A stretch of 64,000 bases of DNA from positions 7,321,859 through 7,385,858 of the forward strand of contig CM063287.1 of NCBI GenBank assembly GCA_032173965.1, written 5' to 3'. Origin of the DNA: Sitta carolinensis (lineage: Eukaryota; Chordata; Aves; Passeriformes; Sittidae). The notes below the pieces were generated by a model. The model was given only the letters and a program-made list of their open reading frames with translations. It ran no database searches and had not been told where the DNA came from. Below are positions 26,903 through 37,792 of the stretch, piece by piece (position 1 is the stretch's first letter; each line of letters starts with the position of its first letter). The position numbers were made by a program, and so were the translations under genes.

Positions 26903-29268
26903 CGTAGTTTGACTCTCCCTGTGAAGGTTAAGTAGGGAAAAAGCCTCTTCTCCACCAGCGGGCTTTCCAGACTGAAATATTGCAGCCATGTCTCCTTGTT
27001 CTCTGAAGGCTGCAGAGCCGATTGTTTGGTTGAACAGCTTAGTTGAAAACAGAGGTAATTCTACTTCTCTTCTTAGAATTTAGGCTTTAAATAGATTTAG
27101 AGTTGCTTCCTTGTAGGAAAGTAGCACACGTGGTACTGTCAACAGTACAAAGGTACTGTGTTGGAAACCTTAAATGAAAAGGCAGAGAAGAGAGCAATCT
27201 TGTATAGGATTTTGAAAGCCAACAGTGAATGCAATGAAAATGTTTGGGAGAGAAGTTTTGGTGGGAGACTTAGAAAATCTAGCTGGAAACACACAACTGC
27301 TGTTCATTTATAGAAGCTTTGGAAAAAAAAGTGTCAGCAAGAGTAGCGAAGTAAAGCACACGTCTATATCTAAGCATGGACAGGCTACTTGGTGTAATTA
27401 GGACTTCGGGGGAGGTGGATCAAGTTCTGTGGGCGCTTCCCAGGTGTCCAAGAGCATGGGTCCGATGGTTGCTGGCTAGTACTACCCTACAAAAAGGCTC
27501 CTTATTTCCAAGGGCAGAGGAAATGGGAGCTCCCTCAAACTAGCTGGCTCGTAGGCTTCTTTCTGCTTACTGTGTGCTGAAAATGAAAGACTAATTCTCT
27601 CTTCATGCCTACTTAGTGTTCGATCTCTCTTGCAGAAGTTTTAGGGACCTTTCTGTGAGCTGGTGTCAATATTTTTGTGGCAGCAGCTGTTGAGAGCTGG
27701 AGCTCCTGGGAGCAGGGCTTGTTGAAGTGCAGCCCTGGCTTTTGCAGATAGGCTGCTTGATAGAGTGCTATTTCTTGGTGATTTCTCATTCCTATGAGGT
27801 AGCAAAGCAAACAGTGGAAATAATTTATGCTTGACTCTGATCCACATCTTCTGTCAGCCCTTGGCATATACCCATTAGGAAACAAGTTGTCCTGGCAGAA
27901 TTCCCTAGTGAAAAGGAGGTGAGTACTTCATTATATTTCCTATCAGTGTATATCACAAAACCAGTCTGGCATTAATTGTACAGCAATGGTTGCAACAAAG
28001 CATCTCCTACTGCAGTGATGGGAGGAGAGGGGGGGTGTCACAAGCCTCTTGTGCCTGGAGTTTTCTCCAAACCTAATTAGATTTAGAGGATCTTTCTGTT
28101 TGGAACAGGCTTTGGATTTGACCCAAGAAGAACAGCCTGAGGCAAGGATGATCAGTAAAGATAGATTTAGGGAGCTGGAGGAAAACAGTCCAGATCTTGC
28201 CTGTGCTACTCATTGTTAGAAGTCCCAGCTTGCACACACATTAAAGACTTCCTCAAACGCTACACTGAGTTTAATTTGTAATCTCTGGTGAAATCTTTTT
28301 TCCACTGCTACTTTTAGGAAGTGAAACAATCAAGAAAAAGTTCTTCATGAGAATGTGTGAATGCTATAATATCCCGTGTGAAAACTTGTCTGTTTCTACC
28401 TGCCTCCTTCATTTTTAAGAAATCTGTTCCATTTCTCCCTCATGGATAGCAGAAGCAGGGAGAAGGACTTTAAAAAAGGATCAGAGTTCTCAGACTTTAA
28501 TAGTGCTCAAAGCAGAAGTCAAAAAAAAGCCCCAATAAGATTATTTTAATAGGAAAAATTTGGGTTTGTATCTCCAAAATTGTTTATTAAGATCCTAGCA
28601 ATTCCCTTGCTCCATGCCAGAGAAAATCTCTCTCAGCGTCCAAAAATCTGATTCAAAGCAGCACTCTCATTTTTACAATTTTCCATTGATTTACTTCCTG
28701 GTGCCTGCTGGATCACACAGTCCTGGTTATGCGCTTCATCTTTCTGCTTCCCGGGGCTCTTGGTATTTCTCCTGAGTTTTTGTTCTTCCTTTTCAACCTC
28801 GTGTACATGTTCTGGTCTGTGAAACCAGAATTCATCTACTTTTCTTCAGACATGAGTATCTTTGTCTTCTGTGTTTGTCCTCCCCTCAGAAGTCCAGAGC
28901 GTCATAAATTTTGCTTTACAGTGTGCATGTTTTCCACTGCTTATTTACTTTGTTTCGTAAATCTCTGTGATATCTTTTGCTAAGGAGTTAAAATATCCAC
29001 AAGGAAAGCAGCATTCCTAATACTTTATCTTTTGAAAATTATAAAAAAGAATGTAAGGCATTAGCTGTGAGCTTTCAGTTTCTTTAATAGTCTCTTTTCT
29101 TTTACTTTTTTTTTTTTACTTTTATGGATGTATACCCATCTGTGGCAATTCCTCACTAAGTCATAGGAGAAAAGCTAATCAGGTCAGAAGATGTAACACA
29201 ACATTCAGTCTCAATTCTAAAGAGCAACAGCTTTGCAGTCCCTGGACGTGAAACTCCAAATTCGATGG

Positions 29269-29313
29269 TTTTTTTTTGTTTTTTTTTTGTTTGTTTGTTT
29301 GTTTGTTTGTTTT
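29269..29313. repeat. (TTTG)n microsatellite after poly(T)
   Basis: Two T runs split by G lead into about six perfect TTTG units. The tetranucleotide repeat probably grew from the interrupted poly(T). Confidence 0.95.
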
Positions 29314-30297
29314 AATGGTGGGGTAAATAGCTACTTTAGTTTTTAAAGAATTCACCGTGTAAGTATGGGACCATACTCATGTGTGATCCATGAATGGAAG
29401 ACACCTGACTCTCTCCAGATCAATAATATGTGAGAGCATAAACAAAGACAAAAGAGCTAAACCCAAAATCATTAAGATTAATAAGGTATCTGCAACAAGT
29501 GTAAATTACTTCAAAATGTTGCTACATCTGTATGGTTGTGGAAAAACATATTTGTTCAAAGACAAACAAAATGATTGGGGATTTTGGAAGGAAAAGCAAC
29601 AAACATTAGTCATATGGAAATATGATAATCCTCTTTATTTGCTTTTAAGCAATTTTCTGGATTTTTTTTTTACCAGAAATAGAAACTTACATTAAAGTGG
29701 TGTCTCTACATTAAATTTTAAAAGGGTATTTCCTCCACCCCCCCAAATCTAGCTGAACTGTGGTTTTCTTTTCTCCTGTTTTCTCTCAGAATTGTCCTGA
29801 ACAGCTCACTCCGTTATCTTCTGGCAAATGAATGGCCGGGGAGGTTTTTCTAAAAGGCATTCGCAGCCCTCTTTTAAAAATGCAACGAGACAGTAATCTT
29901 TAAGGAGATGCAAACAGCACCTCAAATTCTCCAGGGACATTTTGACTCAAGGAGCAAACCTATTTTCCCCTCAATTGACTCACTAATGAAAGGATAGAAT
30001 CCTGGAAACATTTATTAGCTGGTAGGTGAACTGGAGGGAGACAAGCACTTCGGTGTGGTCCCAAATCTTTATCAATTAGTAAACGCAGGTGTCAGAGAGA
30101 CACGGAACAATACAAATCCTGTAGCAGCAGTGGTGCAGTTTACATTACCTGCCTGGCTTTCTGCGACCTAAACAGATTCCCTGCGCTTTAGTTTGGAAAG
30201 AGGTGATACTTTAAAAAGCTATTATTGTTAAATCGGCGCTATTGACAGGAGATCGGTCTTCTCAAAAGTGTTAATAACTTCATCAAAGCACATTACC

Positions 30298-30321
30298 AGA
30301 TAGCTGATTTAAAAGCTATCT
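30298..30321. repeat. Inverted repeat, 8-bp arms
   Basis: AGATAGCT and its exact complement AGCTATCT are separated by 8 bp. The feature is nine bases upstream of the 15-bp palindrome and inside the CpG-retaining block. It could be a paired factor site or chance. Confidence 0.7.
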
Positions 30322-30329
30322 GAATGTGA

Positions 30330-30344
30330 AATCAAAGTTTGATT
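30330..30344. promoter_or_regulatory. Palindromic TCF/LEF-like double site
   Basis: AATCAAAGTTTGATT is a perfect palindrome of 7-bp arms around a central G. Each arm contains the ATCAAA core of TCF/LEF sites in opposite orientations. A further ATCAAAG lies about 50 bp upstream. The palindrome is seen directly; factor binding is inference. Confidence 0.35.
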
Positions 30345-30651
30345 CCACTGGTGTATACGATGTTTGTGTTTGTCAGAGATGAATTGCAAACGACGTTTCA
30401 TTTGCTCGCAGTGTTGCTTACAGCAGTTTCGAGTTGGCACGCTCAGACAGGCAGCGAGAATGGGAAGATAAACTTGCAAAGTTTGCAGTGGTCAAGAGGT
30501 GTGGCTCTGCCTTTTGTCCCTTTTCCTGTTTGTGAAGGGTCAGTCAGCATAACAGTTGCCAGTCTCAGTCTTCTTAGGATGCTGGGCCAGCCCAGAAGCT
30601 GAGTGCTGGCACCAGCCTAAGTAATTTCAGTGCTGACAGCATCTGTCTGGG

Positions 30652-30711
<60 letters not shown>
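30652..30711. repeat. Poly(A) tract, 60 nt
   Basis: Uninterrupted run of 60 A, the longest homopolymer in the window. The preceding bases do not match a retroposon that I recognise and no target-site duplication is evident, so slippage expansion is as likely as a retroposon tail. The true length may differ from the assembled one. Confidence 0.97.
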
Positions 30712-30714
<3 letters not shown>

Positions 30715-31387
30715 GTAAAAGATAGCATATGTCAAAATCCAAGCTGAAATAATGAGTCAAACCTTGTCATTATTTTGTTAAATATGTGCCTTCCACTTGA
30801 ATTTGAGGCTCCCACTGCCCTTCTGTGACCTTACAAGATACATCTCTTGGAAGATTTCTGGAAAAAATTTTACCTCCAAGTGCTGTTCCTTAATCTGGGG
30901 AGTGTTCCTTTTCAAATAAAGAGCTATTTACTCAGCCCTTTCACACACAACTCTCGTGCACGTTTGCTCCCCTGCGTGCTTCTCAGGGCTGTTCCATGGC
31001 AGCTGGGGCAGCATCCCACACAGGAGCCTGCAGGGCTGCTGGCTCCCCTGGCACCAACAGCCTGCTCAGCCCCTTGAGCAATTCTCTGTTGGCCTGAGCA
31101 AGCTTCTGGCCACCACACACCCTTTGGGCATGCTACTCGTTTTCCTTTGTTTATCCATCCCTCTGCCAGGGTAGTCCTGAGATTAGGCTACAGGAGAACA
31201 TATGTTTAGTGCTACTAAATAGAAATTGGAGGTACTGATGGGAGGCTGTTACCTCAGAGAAATACCGATCCTTTCATTTAGGATCCAAACCCTGGATCTA
31301 GGCATTCTGTTCTTCTGCCTGGAAGAGAGAAATGCAAAACATTGTTGCCAGAGATTAGTGTACATTATGCTCTATGTTTCTATTTTC

Positions 31388-31530
31388 TCCCCCGACGTTT
31401 CCCGGCTCTGGCGTTCGCTGCAGAGTAACTGAAGGTGGAGTTAAAGGCACTATCATTCTCAGCTTATTGAGCAGCACGTCTCTAGTTGATTAGCATCCAA
31501 ATACCTTTAAGCTGATTGTCTACTTGGTCA
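31388..31530. promoter_or_regulatory. Candidate regulatory element (CpG-retaining)
   Basis: About six CpG fall within roughly 110 bp (31,395-31,480), including an E2F-like TTTCCCGGC word. An AT-rich part with GTTGATTAG and CCAAATACC follows. This resembles the 30 kb block in keeping CpG without being a GC-rich island. No ORF evidence. Assignment as regulatory is inference. Confidence 0.2.
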
Positions 31531-32220
31531 CATTGGTCCAGAGCTCACAGGATGAAAGTACCAAAAGTTCAGAAATAACGGGTTGCATTGTTGCTGAAGG
31601 GAATATCTGATTAGTGGAGGCTTGCCCATGTACTGAATAGAGGAAACACAAAAATGCAAAGAAATTTTTTTCTTTATTATACATCTGTAATCACATTTTA
31701 GAAACACTAATAATGAGGCAAATGTTTCTGGAAAACATGAGGCAGTTTATTCATAGTCTTCCTGTGTTTTGTAGAGCTTTGATTTTTATGTAGGTAATTA
31801 AGAAAGAGATTATGAACTCTAATAATTGCTAGGCAATCCATTTCTTTTAAGGAAATAGATTGAATAGGAGTGAGGTAAGAAAAAGTATTGTTGCTAACTT
31901 TTCTCTCTCAGACTCTCACCTTTGCTAGGCTGGAGTTAAAATGAGGATGGACTCACTAAGAGGAAAACAGGCTAGCATAACTGTGTTTTGGTTAGCAGAG
32001 GTATTAATCTGTGGTGGTAGAAACACAACAGAAGTATAACATTTTCTATCAGGAGAGGCGCTCTGCTCGTTCAGTAATGGAATAAAAGGAGACACTGCAG
32101 TGTGAGAGTGAAGCGTTTAACGTGAGTGTCCGAGCCTGGGATAGCTGGGGTGCTGTGCCTCAGCAAGGAAGTGTTTTACAGATCCCTATGAAAGAGTTTC
32201 TTATGCCTGTTCACCCCGGG

Positions 32221-35200
32221 TAGCAGCATCAGAGGTTCACTCAGTGATATAAAAATATGATAACCAAATGGAGCAAAGAGGTAAAAGCTGCTGTCTGCTC
32301 AAAATAAAAAGGTCACTAGGGTCATGAAGAAAGCCTTTGCCAGAGCTATTTGCACTGTCGGCTCTTTCTGTGGAAATCCCTGACTGCAAAACTTGGAAGT
32401 GGCCCAGCCCAGCAGCTCTGGGATTTACCTTCATAAGGAGAAATAAGAAAAATCAATCTATTTAACTGTCTGTGTGTCTTACCCCATGGAAAAAAAATAT
32501 ATTCTGTCTCCTGCAGCAGAAGAGCAGGGGAAATACCTGAGGTGGTGGGTGAAAAGCAACACCCAGCAGTGTTTGATCCAGGGGCACAACCTGCCAGGTT
32601 CTCTGTGGCAGCCCCCTGCACCCAGGTGACGTTGGAGGCTGTCTCACCTTGTTTTGCTGACTCAGGCACTGGCAGCTCACTCAGCCAGGTTAATCTGCAA
32701 CAGGAACATGCCCAGGACCTGCCAGCTCAGCCTGTGCGAGGAGCACAGCGTGGCCTCTCCTCCGGCTCAGCTGAACACTTTGTGCTGTGCCTGGTTGCAC
32801 TGTTGGGACACTCTGTCATTTTTCAGCTTGCTGAACACAGATAGAAGTAAGTAATGTATACATTTCAGGCCTGCCACTGCCTAGGGTTATTTATGAATTA
32901 ATATTTTCTTTATCATAGGTAGAAGTAGTTTAAGCGAATACATACTGAATGCATAAGTCTGTAAGCTCCGCTCAAGTAGGGAACAGCAGCTGGAAAAGAA
33001 CATTCCAGTTCAGGAAAATTTCAGAGAAAGTATTTTTTTCTGTTTTCATGGCCTAGGGTGAACCTGATTTAAAGGCTCGTTTCTGATGCAGTGGCCTCTT
33101 CTTTAAGCAAAATAAATCTTTGGATAGCAAAGCCTGCTGAGGGTATCAGAGAATTATTAGTGCAGGAGATCTGCTGTCTCAAGATGCTCTGCAGCAACCT
33201 AAACCATATCCAAGTGGTGCACTGATTTCTGCTTCTGGATAAAGGAACCTAAAGTCTGGAATCCAGCTGGCCATTTAAAATAAACATCTATTTTGATGAG
33301 ACATTTCTTTTCCTTTCTAGAGCACTACAAGTTTAGCAGACAAGAAAGAGAAAGGCAAAGATAATGTTTTAATTTGTTATCTCCATTTTACATACAGTGA
33401 ACAGAACCCTGGGCTGTATTTACTCCATCTCTTGCAAAGCAGACAGACCTACTGCAAGCTGCAAATTTAGAGTTACTGTCTGTCTAGACAGCTGGAAATG
33501 AGTCTCCTGTGTTGACTAAAGGCTTCTCTCTAGTGAATGCAATATATGTACCCACAAGTGCCTGGCAGCCTGGCTCTGTATGGCAGCAGCACACAACCAA
33601 TGTACTGTTTGCAGAACTTTGGATGTAACCAGCTTCCTGCACTGTGAATTTCCATCATGTACTGGCTGCCTCCATCATATTTTTAGGAAGAGAAGGTGGC
33701 TGGATCTAATGTCACACTGCCCACAAGCTGCGCTGTGGCATAAACCTTGTCACAGAGATTACTTGGTTTGTTCCTCTGTCCTCAGAATGCAAATTCATTG
33801 CCTTAACAAAAGGCTTTTATTTCTTGTCCATACTCTCAGCTGTGTCCCTCTAGCAGCTGCCTTTCACTCAGGTGTAGTTTAACACCTCAGCAGAGGAGCT
33901 CGGGTGCTGTTAAGGCGGGCAGGTAAATTGAGTGTGTCTCCTGCATGGCACAGCTCCTCCCCAGCGTGTGGCAGTGAGCTATGCTGCTACTCTGAGCTGT
34001 AATGCTCTAAAGACTTTGAGACCATCTGTTTGAGAAAATGCCTCTTTTACCTTGCTGGGCATGTCTGATGGAAGCCATCACAGCAGAACAAGGTACTCTA
34101 AAGCCATTTATCTCATCTAATGCTGCCACTGTTCTCCCTTTCGCTTTTTATCTTTCATTCTCTCTCTTTCCTTTGTGAAATATCAAGAAACAATATCAGC
34201 ACATTGCGCTAATCAAGGAAGCATCTGTAGCACCTGTTTTAGCTTCTGCATCTCTTGTGAATAAATGCAAGATGTGGCAGGTTTGACAGATGTAACTGTC
34301 ATGGAAAGGAAAGCAGTACTCTCACTCTGGGGCAAGCACAGGAAGAAAAATGTTCAAAAAAGAGTGTAAAGGACATCCTATGTGTCACACTGGCAATTTA
34401 TTTCCAGTGCTTTCCCCATTAGCATGCACCAAAGAGGAGGGTTTTGCTCTGGCAATGACTTGGGAAAGCTAGGGAGGGATCAGAATGGTGCACCACATCT
34501 CTTCTCCCCACAGAACTGGAGGGAAAGGACCTGTGGTCAGCTCTGAACTCCGCTTTTGTTCTGTAGCCCTGGCCAGGAGGTCTTATGGACAGTGTTTTAT
34601 ATAACTGGTGGAGGTCCAGCCCAGAGCCCTGCACTGATCTGACTTGACAAGTCACCCCTGTGGGCAGAGCTGCTACTCTGCACTTCCCCTCAGCCTGTGG
34701 AGAGTTGCAGAGTCTGGCACTGCAGTCTGTCCCTGCTCCCTCCCCAAGCTGCTGCCGTGGCTAGGACAGAGTGCCACAAGGACGGGTTTGGGAGGAGGCA
34801 GCAGACCAGCTCTCCTCTCCTCATCTTGGCTGTGCTGCTGCCTTCTCCTTCAGGGAAGCCAGGAACACAAAAGTGGGGTTCTACAAAATCTGTTTTGTGC
34901 CACAAAAGTGTCGGTGGCATTGTAAACAGAGCAGCAAAGCTCTACTGACCTAGCAGATGAGCACAAAAAAAGAAGGCGGCTGTGTATATGTGTTTTGTTT
35001 GAGTTTTTCTTTATTTCTAAATACCAACCATGAATAAGTCAGATATATTGGGTAGTTACCAGGGGTGGCCAGTGAAAAGACAGAAATTTGTAAGGACAAG
35101 CATTACCCTGGTAGGCACAGGGCACCACTCCATATAAGAGCAATCAGAGGAGATATTCTGACATGTTCATAGCCAGAATGGGCTATACTGACCCAAATTA

Positions 35201-37261
35201 TCTATAACCCTGTGAAAAAATCCCTTCATTTTGTGAAGATTTAAGTACTGTTATGAGTTATGAGGACTGTATTTGGGCACAGTTAGAAACTTTAACTACT
35301 CCCAAGCATCTGAAGAGAATTCTGTACGCACAGACTGGGTTATGTTTCTGTTTAAAGGCAAGAACAAGCAAACTACTGCTATACCCAAGTAGTATTAAAC
35401 TGCATGCTAACATGACTTACTATTCTCAAAGGTACTTTATTTGATCAAAATCAGTCTTTTGTCTCTAAAGTTTATATGTCTCCATCTCTCTTTCCTCAAT
35501 TTTAATTCATTTTATTGAAGTGAAAAAAATCAAAGTACTAAGGTGTTTTGGACCTAGTTCAGCTAGAAACTTTAAAAATATTTTTCCTTTTATGCAGTAA
35601 GGAAATCAATAGATCTGTTGAATCTCAGTCTACAAAGCACGTTGGAATGAGGAGGACAAAGTGACTAGGACAAATGAATTAGAGAAATGACAATTCTGGC
35701 TGCCATCAGTTTTCTACAGAAGTGACATGTTTATCATGGAAGTCACTCCAGCAAGCAGCTGCATTCCCAGTGAGTGTCATATATCTGAGATGATGCAATC
35801 TCTCTTTCCCTCATGTCAGATATATATGCCAGCTGTAAAATGGCCTTTGGAGACAAGCAGGTTTGGGCTTTTTTTTTTTTGAGCTGAAAACACATTATTC
35901 ATGTGTTAGACACTGTTGAGATGACTGTGATTGCTGTCAGGCTTGGGAATCTTTTTCCAATTTTTTTATAGGCAAACATGAGCAATAGCACGAGGGTCAA
36001 GCCTTTTCTTCTCCTCTCCTTTCTGTTGCTTCCCTATTCTTCAGGCCATGTAACTTTCTGAGCATGACATTTTGATGAGTAAAATACGGAGTGCAATATG
36101 TGAGGAATCCCAAAAGGCAGGCAGAGCATGGTACTTGACTTTCATATCCTGTTCACCTTCAGCAATAATTTGATGTCTTAAATGGTTTCCATTCTGTAAA
36201 TTTGATGATGCATGATATGGGAAGGGAGACAGTGTGAGGGGGGAGGAAAAAAGGAAGGATGAGTAATACAGCAGCTCAAGAATGAGGTAACTACTAGAAA
36301 GTCCTCTTGAGGGTGGTTGTGATTTTTGAAGGAAATTGTTTCCAAAAAACAAAAAGAATTTTCTGACTGGGAAAAATAAAAATTAAAAAAATAAAAAATT
36401 AATAAAAAAATACCTGCTTTTAGGTTTTATACTTGTTAGGACTTGCAGGCAGTTGTAGTAGTTGGGGTGGCATTTATATTAGGTATGAGTTTAGTGCTGC
36501 AGGGTCCAGGCCACAAAGTGGAAAGAGAATGGAGTGTGCCACAAGCTTTGAAAGCTCACAGTTGTTCTGACCCTTGTGGAGATGCAACGTGTGAGTGGCA
36601 TCATAGCAGGACAGGCTGGGTTTGGCCCCAGCACAATCTTCACCACTTGGTTAGTTTTATTCTGTAAACTAGGGATCTATGTTAGTGATTAAAGACAAAA
36701 TCTGCTATGGACAATTGGTTGCAATCCCTGCTTGTCACACAATTTCTTTAGATAACAGTGCTTTGATTTGAGCTAAGTGTATAAAAAGTATGTTTGTTGC
36801 AGGGCATAGGTGCCTGATGAACAAAGTAATGAAAGAAACCAGTGACTATGTCAAGAGGAAGTGTTTTATAAATAAGTAACACATTTAAAGTCTGTTAATG
36901 TTTATAACTAATTTGCATACAGACTTATGTTTCGGAACATCTGAATTGCTTTTAAAATATTTGCCTTGAAAATAGTTTGGCAATTATGCATTTAGGGTTT
37001 TGTTGTTTGATTTTATTCCCTCAGGAAAGTGGAGCTGTTGGGAGACTATGAAAAGAAAAAAAAAAATCTGCTGGTTGATAAAATGCCTATTACAGAGGGA
37101 TAGCCCACAAAACCCTTGCTGGAGGCAGGAATGTGAGGCCTGCAGGCAGGGATGTAACCTTTCCAACGTATCAGTCACTGCCAGGGTGACACTTCCTCAG
37201 AAATCTTCATTTCACTCCTTTCCATGGTCCAATGGTGCTGCTAGTCCCCCATTTTGCTGAG
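32221..37261. other. Non-coding block
   Basis: No supported gene. It holds a faint L2/MIR-like tail near 32.96 kb and an A-rich tract at 36.4 kb. Open frames around 32.5-32.85 kb and 34.4-34.95 kb overlap on both strands, as expected of chance frames in locally GC-richer DNA. Confidence 0.6.
36372..36411. repeat. A-rich/TA-interrupted low-complexity tract
   Basis: Forty bases of A runs interrupted only by single T, TT or one TTAAT, with no C and no internal G. Simple sequence. Confidence 0.85.
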
Positions 37262-37266
37262 CAGGG
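37262..37266. repeat. 5-bp target-site duplication, left copy
   Basis: CAGGG immediately before the TGT terminus of the LTR, matching CAGGG at 37,788-37,792. Confidence 0.85.
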
Positions 37267-37787
37267 TGTCACCATCCTCTCATACAGGCGGCAGTCGTGA
37301 GGGTTCCTCAGGGAGCAAAAGGCAAACAGCAGGGGACTTCAATCACAGCAGTGCACTTTTATTGAGTGCTAACAACACAATTATGCGATAGACAGGAGAG
37401 AGCGCGAGCTACCAAGGGGTGAGATGAAATTCTCGTGGTCCTCGGCCGATAGATTCGTCTTCTTTCCGTGGGGAGATCTCGAGAAGTTAACTCAGAAAGT
37501 CACCTTTTGTAGTCTTTCTCCGAAGCGAGGGGCGGCTGGCCAAGAGGTGGGGAAACCCATGGACTATTGTGATGGAGGCAGGTGCAAGCCTCCCTCTGCA
37601 AGTCCTCGCTCACCAGCAGGGACGGAGCAGGGTACCGTAGCCCACATCACACACACCTTCAAACAGTCACTTGGCCAGCACCCATCTCAATCAGGCCAGA
37701 GTTCCTGTACCAAGTTCTCTGGGGTCTTCGTCTCTGTTCTTGCGACGGTCGTGAGGCAAATGAGGGATCCTCGAACCGTCTCTTACA
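37267..37787 (-). mobile_element. Solo LTR of an endogenous retrovirus, ERVL-like
   Basis: A 521-bp element begins TGTCACC and ends TCTTACA, so its termini are the TGT/ACA inverted repeat. It is flanked by an exact 5-bp direct repeat, CAGGG. No second LTR, primer-binding site or gag/pol/env-like frame adjoins it, so it is a solo LTR left by recombination between two LTRs. It points to the minus strand: AATAAA is read at 37,363-37,358 and a TATA-like CTACAAAAGG at about 37,512-37,503. That gives a U3 of roughly 300 nt, an R of about 140 nt and a U5 under about 90 nt. A 5-bp duplication is typical of ERVL/class III elements; the family name is inference. It is clearly richer in CpG than its flanks, which suggests a fairly recent insertion. 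A plus-strand open frame at 37,424-37,813 is only antisense LTR sequence that runs past the element's end. Confidence 0.85.
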
Positions 37788-37792
37788 CAGGG
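37788..37792. repeat. 5-bp target-site duplication, right copy
   Basis: CAGGG directly after the ACA terminus of the LTR. The host sequence continues TGTGCAAGG. Confidence 0.85.

Larger units (their letters stand above)
18993..29809. other. Non-coding block (intron or intergenic)
   Basis: No supported gene. It contains poly(T) and T/G-rich tracts, a C/A-rich simple sequence at 23.28 kb, and a slightly CpG-enriched stretch at 26.35-26.83 kb. A possible short plus-strand exon ending near 27.92 kb was considered and not accepted. Confidence 0.6.
29810..30480. promoter_or_regulatory. Candidate conserved regulatory element (CpG-retaining)
   Basis: By my count 30,160-30,470 has about 12 CpG in 310 bp at only about 42% GC, close to the number expected without depletion, whereas most of the window is strongly CpG-depleted. 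The stretch carries TCF/LEF-like ATCAAAG words, a SOX-like ATTGTT, a GTTAATAAC word, an 8-bp inverted repeat and a 15-bp palindrome. The adjoining 29.81-30.16 kb is moderately enriched (about 7 CpG in 350 bp). CpG retention in AT-rich DNA is typical of conserved or unmethylated enhancers. The alternative is recently inserted DNA. No ORF or splice framing supports a coding explanation. Confidence 0.35.

Noticed and set aside
27861..27921. Possible plus-strand exon ending at GGAG|GTGAGTAC
   Set aside because: The donor is good but the acceptor side is purine-rich, two frames are open, and no product is recognisable.
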